A stretch of 64,000 bases of DNA from an uncultured Flavobacteriales bacterium (GTDB taxonomy: Bacteria > Bacteroidota > Bacteroidia > Palsa-965). Below the pieces are notes generated by a model that worked only from the letters and a program-made list of their open reading frames with translations, ran no database searches and was not told where the DNA came from. This document shows, one piece after another, positions 60,910 to 64,000 of this stretch. The position numbers and the translations under genes are program-made. Every line of letters starts with the position of its first letter. Positions within the stretch are counted from its first letter, which is position 1. The stretch covers positions 42,356 to 106,355 of the forward strand of contig CAIQQJ010000115.1 in assembly GCA_903873905.1 (NCBI GenBank), read 5' to 3'.

Positions 60910-61782
60910 ATGTTTTTCAGCGCGCTGCTTTATTATCTGGTTCTTATTCCGATTTCGGTTTTGCCGTTTTGCGTGCTGCATTTGAAATCCAGATTCCTTT
61001 ATGTGATTATTTTTTACGTTGTAGGTTATCGTAAAAAGGTTGTGCTTGCGAATATTCGGAATTCATTCCCCGAAAAATCGGAAAAGGAACAGCGTGAAAT
61101 TGCAAAACGTTTTTACAAACATCTTTGCGATGTGCTGCTTGAAAGCCAAACAATATTTACCATTTCTCCCAAGCGACTGGCAAGACATATCACTTGTAAG
61201 AATCCTGAACTTGTAAATAAATATTACGAGCAGGGGAAAAATGTCATTCTTGCAATTGGACATTACAATAGTTGGGAATTGTTGTTGACAGGATTAAATT
61301 CATTTTTAAAACACCAGGCGGTTGTATTGTATACCCCACTGAGTGATTCCTATTTGGATAAAAAAATGATTACTGCGAGAAGTAGGAACGGAACGATTAT
61401 GCTTCCTACAAAAGGCGTAAAACTCTTTTTCGAAACACCATCAGAAAAATTACACGCATCACTTTTTGCCATTGATCAATCACCAGCTGATCCGACAAAA
61501 TGTTATTGGATGAAATTTTTAAACCAAGAAACTGCCGTGTTGTATGGAACAGAATATTTCGCGAAGAAGTATAACCAACCTGTTCTTTTTACGCGATTGA
61601 ATAAAATAAAACGTGGCCATTACGAATTGGAATTTGTAGAAGTCACCGACAAACCTTTGGAAACCGCCTACGGAGAAATCACAGAAAAAGTAACTCGCAT
61701 TTTGGAAAAAGACATTATTGCGAAACCGGAATTTTGGTTGTGGTCACACAAAAGATGGAAGCATAAGAAAAGTGACAAGTGA
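60910..61782 (+). CDS. LpxL/HtrB-like lipid A or lysophospholipid acyltransferase
   Basis: The 290-residue protein has an N-terminal membrane anchor (MFFSALLYYLVLIPISVLPFCVLHL), the LpxL block YRKKVVLANIRNSFPEKSEKEQREIAKRFYKHLCDVLLE, the catalytic H-x4-E of AIGHYNSWELLL, and a second-site region with DQSPADPTKCYWMKFLNQETAVLYG ending WLWSHKRWKHKK. It probably adds a secondary acyl chain to lipid A at the inner membrane. Its last three codons and TGA stop are part of a tandem GTGACAA array that continues past the gene. Confidence 0.92.
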   Translation: MFFSALLYYLVLIPISVLPFCVLHLKSRFLYVIIFYVVGYRKKVVLANIRNSFPEKSEKEQREIAKRFYKHLCDVLLESQTIFTISPKRLARHITCKNPELVNKYYEQGKNVILAIGHYNSWELLLTGLNSFLKHQAVVLYTPLSDSYLDKKMITARSRNGTIMLPTKGVKLFFETPSEKLHASLFAIDQSPADPTKCYWMKFLNQETAVLYGTEYFAKKYNQPVLFTRLNKIKRGHYELEFVEVTDKPLETAYGEITEKVTRILEKDIIAKPEFWLWSHKRWKHKKSDK

Positions 61783-61836
61783 CAAGTGGCAAGTGGCAAG
61801 TGGCGGGGGACAAGTGGCAAGTGGCGGGGGACAAGT
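61772..61836 (+). repeat. Heptad tandem array supplying the LpxL-like stop codon (GTGACAA/GTGGCAA)
   Basis: GTGACAAGTGACAAGTGGCAAGTGGCAAGTGGCGGGGGACAAGTGGCAAGTGGCGGGGGACAAGTG, with a 7-base period and GTGGCGGGGGACAAG inserted twice. The TGA stop at 61780-61782 lies in the second unit. Confidence 0.85.
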
Positions 61837-61861
61837 GAATAGAATAACTTTCCAACTATTT

Positions 61862-62611
61862 TCAAAGCGTACTATTTAAAAGTTTTCCGCTATTGATTAA
61901 TTTCTCCAGATACTTTTCTGTTCTCACCCTTTTCATGATCTCGATATGTCCCATATGGTGACAATCACTTCCTAAAAATTCATACCAGCCTCTATCAATC
62001 ATTTGCTCGGCCACTTTTTTTGTATCGGGAGAATAATGACCAGCCAATGCACAAATGTTGAGTTGAAAAAAAACTCCTTTGTCTTTTAATTTTTCGAAAT
62101 GTTCAAGATTTTTTGTAAACCAAAATGGATAACGTTCTGGATGTGCAAGTACAGGTTTATAGCCACTTGTTTGCAATTGAAAAATAAATTCATCTAGATT
62201 ATCAGGTGCATTCATATAGGAAACTTCGAACAACAAATAATCAAGTCCAAAGGTGAGCAAGCGCTCATTTTTCATTTTCCCTTCTAATTCATAATCATAA
62301 TAATATTCTGCTGCCGCCTCAATTTCCATTTCAATACCTTCTGCTTTTGCGGCATTGCGAACCTGCTCAAGTCCTGTTGTAATAACCGCTGATGTATTTC
62401 GAAAAAAATCGCTCATCACGTGCGGAGTGGTAATGACTTTTTTAAATCCGAAATCTTCCATCGCTTTCAATAATTCAATGGAATCCTTCATTGATTTTGA
62501 ACCATCATCAATTCCAGGAATGAAATGCGAATGCACATCACAATTCAGCAAACCAAGATCAAAAGGTTCACCTAAACGAGATTTTTTGAAAAGATTTGAG
62601 AAGAGGTTCAT
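61862..62611 (-). CDS. CpsB/CapC-like PHP-family phosphatase
   Basis: The 249-residue protein has the PHP metal-binding pattern: NCDVHSHFIPGIDDGSKSMKDSIELLKAM (first HxH), KKVITTPHVM, YKPVLAHPERYPFW and FLGSDCHHMGHI near the C-terminus. These are the residues of the Mn-dependent tyrosine phosphatases CpsB/YwqE that act with capsule export kinases. No Wzc-type kinase or capsule genes are in the window, so capsule control is inferred. It lies downstream of tex in the same direction with 114 bases between them. Confidence 0.9.
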   Translation of the reverse strand: MNLFSNLFKKSRLGEPFDLGLLNCDVHSHFIPGIDDGSKSMKDSIELLKAMEDFGFKKVITTPHVMSDFFRNTSAVITTGLEQVRNAAKAEGIEMEIEAAAEYYYDYELEGKMKNERLLTFGLDYLLFEVSYMNAPDNLDEFIFQLQTSGYKPVLAHPERYPFWFTKNLEHFEKLKDKGVFFQLNICALAGHYSPDTKKVAEQMIDRGWYEFLGSDCHHMGHIEIMKRVRTEKYLEKLINSGKLLNSTL

Positions 62612-62649
62612 GGTATTCTTCTGTGAAGATAGTCAATAGGAAATGAAAT

Positions 62650-62720
62650 GGTGAATGATGAGTAATTAAATTAATATTAACGCAAAGGCTATTCAACATT
62701 TAACATCCACCACCCATCAT
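62650..62720. repeat. Family D inverted array between tex and cpsB-like genes
   Basis: AAATGGTGAATGATGAGTAATTAAATT ... ATTTAACATCCACCACCCATCATTCC: the arms GGTGAATGATGAG and CCACCCATCATTCC are roughly complementary. Confidence 0.6.
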
Positions 62721-62725
62721 TCCTT

Positions 62726-64000
62726 TTACCCTCCCAACTTTCCCTTCAAAGCAGCCAATTGATCTTGCCAATCATTTCCCTTTTTCTCTTTTGAAGAAGA
62801 GGAAGATGAACTGCTTTTGGGAATTGGAACTTTATTTTTGGACTGGTTTTTTTCAGAAATGGTTTCACCTTTCATGGAAAGTGCAATGCGTTTTCTTGGC
62901 GCATCGACTTCAGTAACGGTTACCATTACTTGTTGCTGCACCTTCACCACTTTATTCGGATCATCTACAAATTGATCGGCCAATTGAGAAATGTGCACGA
63001 GTCCATCTTGATGAACACCAATATCAACGAATGCTCCGAAGTTGGTAACGTTGGTGACAATTCCCGGCAAGCGCATTCCTTCACGCAAATCCTCAATGGA
63101 ATTCACGCCATCTTGGAATTTGAAAGCCTCAAAACTTTTTCGCGGATCGCGACCAGGTTTTTCCAACTCAGCGAGAATGTCTTTCAATGTTGGAAGTCCT
63201 ACAACGTCAGTCACATATTTTTTCGGATCAATTTTGCCGCGCAATTCCTTATCACGAATCAAATCATCAATTTCACAAGAAAGGTCTTTTGCCATTTGTT
63301 CCACAATCGCATAGGATTCCGGATGAACAGCACTACGATCCAAAATATTTTTCGCGTTTCTAATTCTTAAAAATCCAGCCGCTTGTTCAAATGCCTTTTC
63401 TCCAAGTCGCGCCACTTTTTTCAAATCCTTTCTCGATTTGAAAGGACCATTTTCATCACGATGATCAACAATACTTTTTGCAATGGCAGGACCAATTCCT
63501 GAAACATAAGAAAGCAATTGTTTGCTGGCTGTATTCAATTCCACACCAACCGCATTTACACAACTTTCAACAACTTCATCCAATTTCTTTTTCAAAAGAG
63601 GTTGATCAACATCGTGTTGGTACTGCCCCACTCCAATTGATTTTGGATCAAGTTTCACCAATTCTGCAAGTGGATCTGCCAATCTTCTACCAATGGAAAT
63701 TGCACCACGCACCGTCAAATCTAAATCAGGAAATTCTTCACGTGCAACTGCAGAAGCAGAATAAATGGATGCGCCACTTTCACTCACCATCACCACAGAA
63801 ATTTCTTTCGGCAATTCAGGAATCTTACGAATGAATTCTTCCGTTTCTCTTCCTGCAGTTCCATTACCAATTGAAATTGCTTCCACTTGATGTTTAGCAA
63901 TCAATCGGAAAAGTGTGTCTTCTGCTTCTGTTGCTTCACGTTTTCCCAAATGAGGATAAATGACATCGTGCTCCAATAATTTTCCTTGCTTGTCAAGAAC
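62726..64000 (-). CDS. tex: Tex-like RNA-binding protein, N-terminal part outside window
   Basis: The track starts at a TTG at 63976, but the frame is open to the window edge (VLDKQGKLLEHDVIYPHLGKRE), so the gene continues beyond 64000. Visible parts are the YqgF-like domain (AISIGNGTAGRETEEFI), paired helix-hairpin-helix motifs (LLSYVSGIGPAIAKSIVDHRDENGPFKSRKDLKKVARLGEKAFEQAAGFLRI) and an S1 RNA-binding domain (GIVTNVTNFGAFVDIGVHQDGLVHISQLADQFVDDP). A Ser-rich tail (KSSSSSSSSKEKKG) precedes the end. Tex binds nucleic acids and affects transcription; its exact role is unclear. About 425 of some 700-750 residues are present. Confidence 0.96.
   Translation of the reverse strand, partial: VLDKQGKLLEHDVIYPHLGKREATEAEDTLFRLIAKHQVEAISIGNGTAGRETEEFIRKIPELPKEISVVMVSESGASIYSASAVAREEFPDLDLTVRGAISIGRRLADPLAELVKLDPKSIGVGQYQHDVDQPLLKKKLDEVVESCVNAVGVELNTASKQLLSYVSGIGPAIAKSIVDHRDENGPFKSRKDLKKVARLGEKAFEQAAGFLRIRNAKNILDRSAVHPESYAIVEQMAKDLSCEIDDLIRDKELRGKIDPKKYVTDVVGLPTLKDILAELEKPGRDPRKSFEAFKFQDGVNSIEDLREGMRLPGIVTNVTNFGAFVDIGVHQDGLVHISQLADQFVDDPNKVVKVQQQVMVTVTEVDAPRKRIALSMKGETISEKNQSKNKVPIPKSSSSSSSSKEKKGNDWQDQLAALKGKLGG

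Noticed and set aside
61772-61836. CRISPR-like repeats
   Set aside because: The array is a continuous heptad tandem repeat without unique spacers, and there are no cas genes.

Overview
The window is a piece of a Bacteroidota chromosome, most like the Flavobacteriales side of the phylum. The evidence is a gldB/gldC gliding pair, eight secreted proteins with type IX secretion (T9SS) C-terminal sorting domains, a TonB receptor with a carboxypeptidase-like plug extension, a split glycine-lipid acyltransferase pair, families nearly confined to this phylum (DUF5606, DUF4290, DUF1987/SiaC), AT-rich DNA, almost no Shine-Dalgarno sequences, and Bacteroidota-type TAnnTTTG promoters. No rRNA, tRNA, CRISPR array, prophage or insertion sequence with a transposase was seen. 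Both ends cut a gene: rsmH at the left and tex at the right.

Layout. 1-1.0 kb: start of the division/cell-wall (dcw) cluster read leftward (mraZ, rsmH), with three MraZ boxes in front of it. 1.5-3.9 kb: two lipid acyltransferases (GlsA/GlsB type) and engB. 3.9-8.0 kb: a small secreted protein, a T9SS type B PKD protein, gldC and gldB, leftward. 8.1-13.3 kb: an outer-membrane barrel, NAD synthetase, a short-chain dehydrogenase, a four-helix-bundle (S23/IVP) gene bracketed by inverted repeats, and a glyoxalase-fold protein. 13.5-21.1 kb: a PlsC-type acyltransferase, two large T9SS proteins and a MATE exporter. 21.2-27.7 kb: the DUF5606-pepF-DinB operon, a T9SS subtilisin and an HsdR-N-like nuclease domain. 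28.0-36.9 kb: AMP nucleosidase, a small lipoprotein, holA, SiaC, an EVE protein, a TonB receptor, pyrG and a C-type-lectin T9SS protein. 37.3-42.4 kb: an AddB-like nuclease and a LytS/LytTR two-component pair. 42.6-47.6 kb: an apparent operon of three T9SS proteins (arylsulfotransferase-like, tandem carbohydrate-binding-like, CotH/lamin-tail). 47.8-55.9 kb: UbiD decarboxylase, an M48 protease, Ppx/GppA and an ABC exporter. 55.9-64 kb: dnaJ-grpE, a TlpA-like protein, murA with DUF4290, an LpxL-like acyltransferase, a CpsB-like PHP phosphatase and tex.

The genes are mostly housekeeping. Envelope building links many of them: dcw, murA, four lipid acyltransferases, T9SS cargo and gliding proteins, the TonB receptor and the ABC exporter.

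The unusual content lies in the spacers. At least four kinds of repeat recur: (A) GCGTGAGGGAT...GGGCACGCC elements; (B) elements with AGCCC...AAAGCCC, a variable hairpin, and GAGGACTTGTA...GCGGGAGAAG; (C/D) short-period tandem arrays, each with its own 'word', often as inverted pairs that abut or supply stop codons and can enclose a cargo; (E) CTTCGATAC...ACTCAGTCTGACAA elements placed 0-7 nt after stop codons. A 45-bp array lies in frame inside nadE and matches, at 44 of 45 bases, the array that ends the four-helix-bundle gene 2.4 kb away. Together with promoter -7 boxes set almost against start codons, these are the observations most worth following up.
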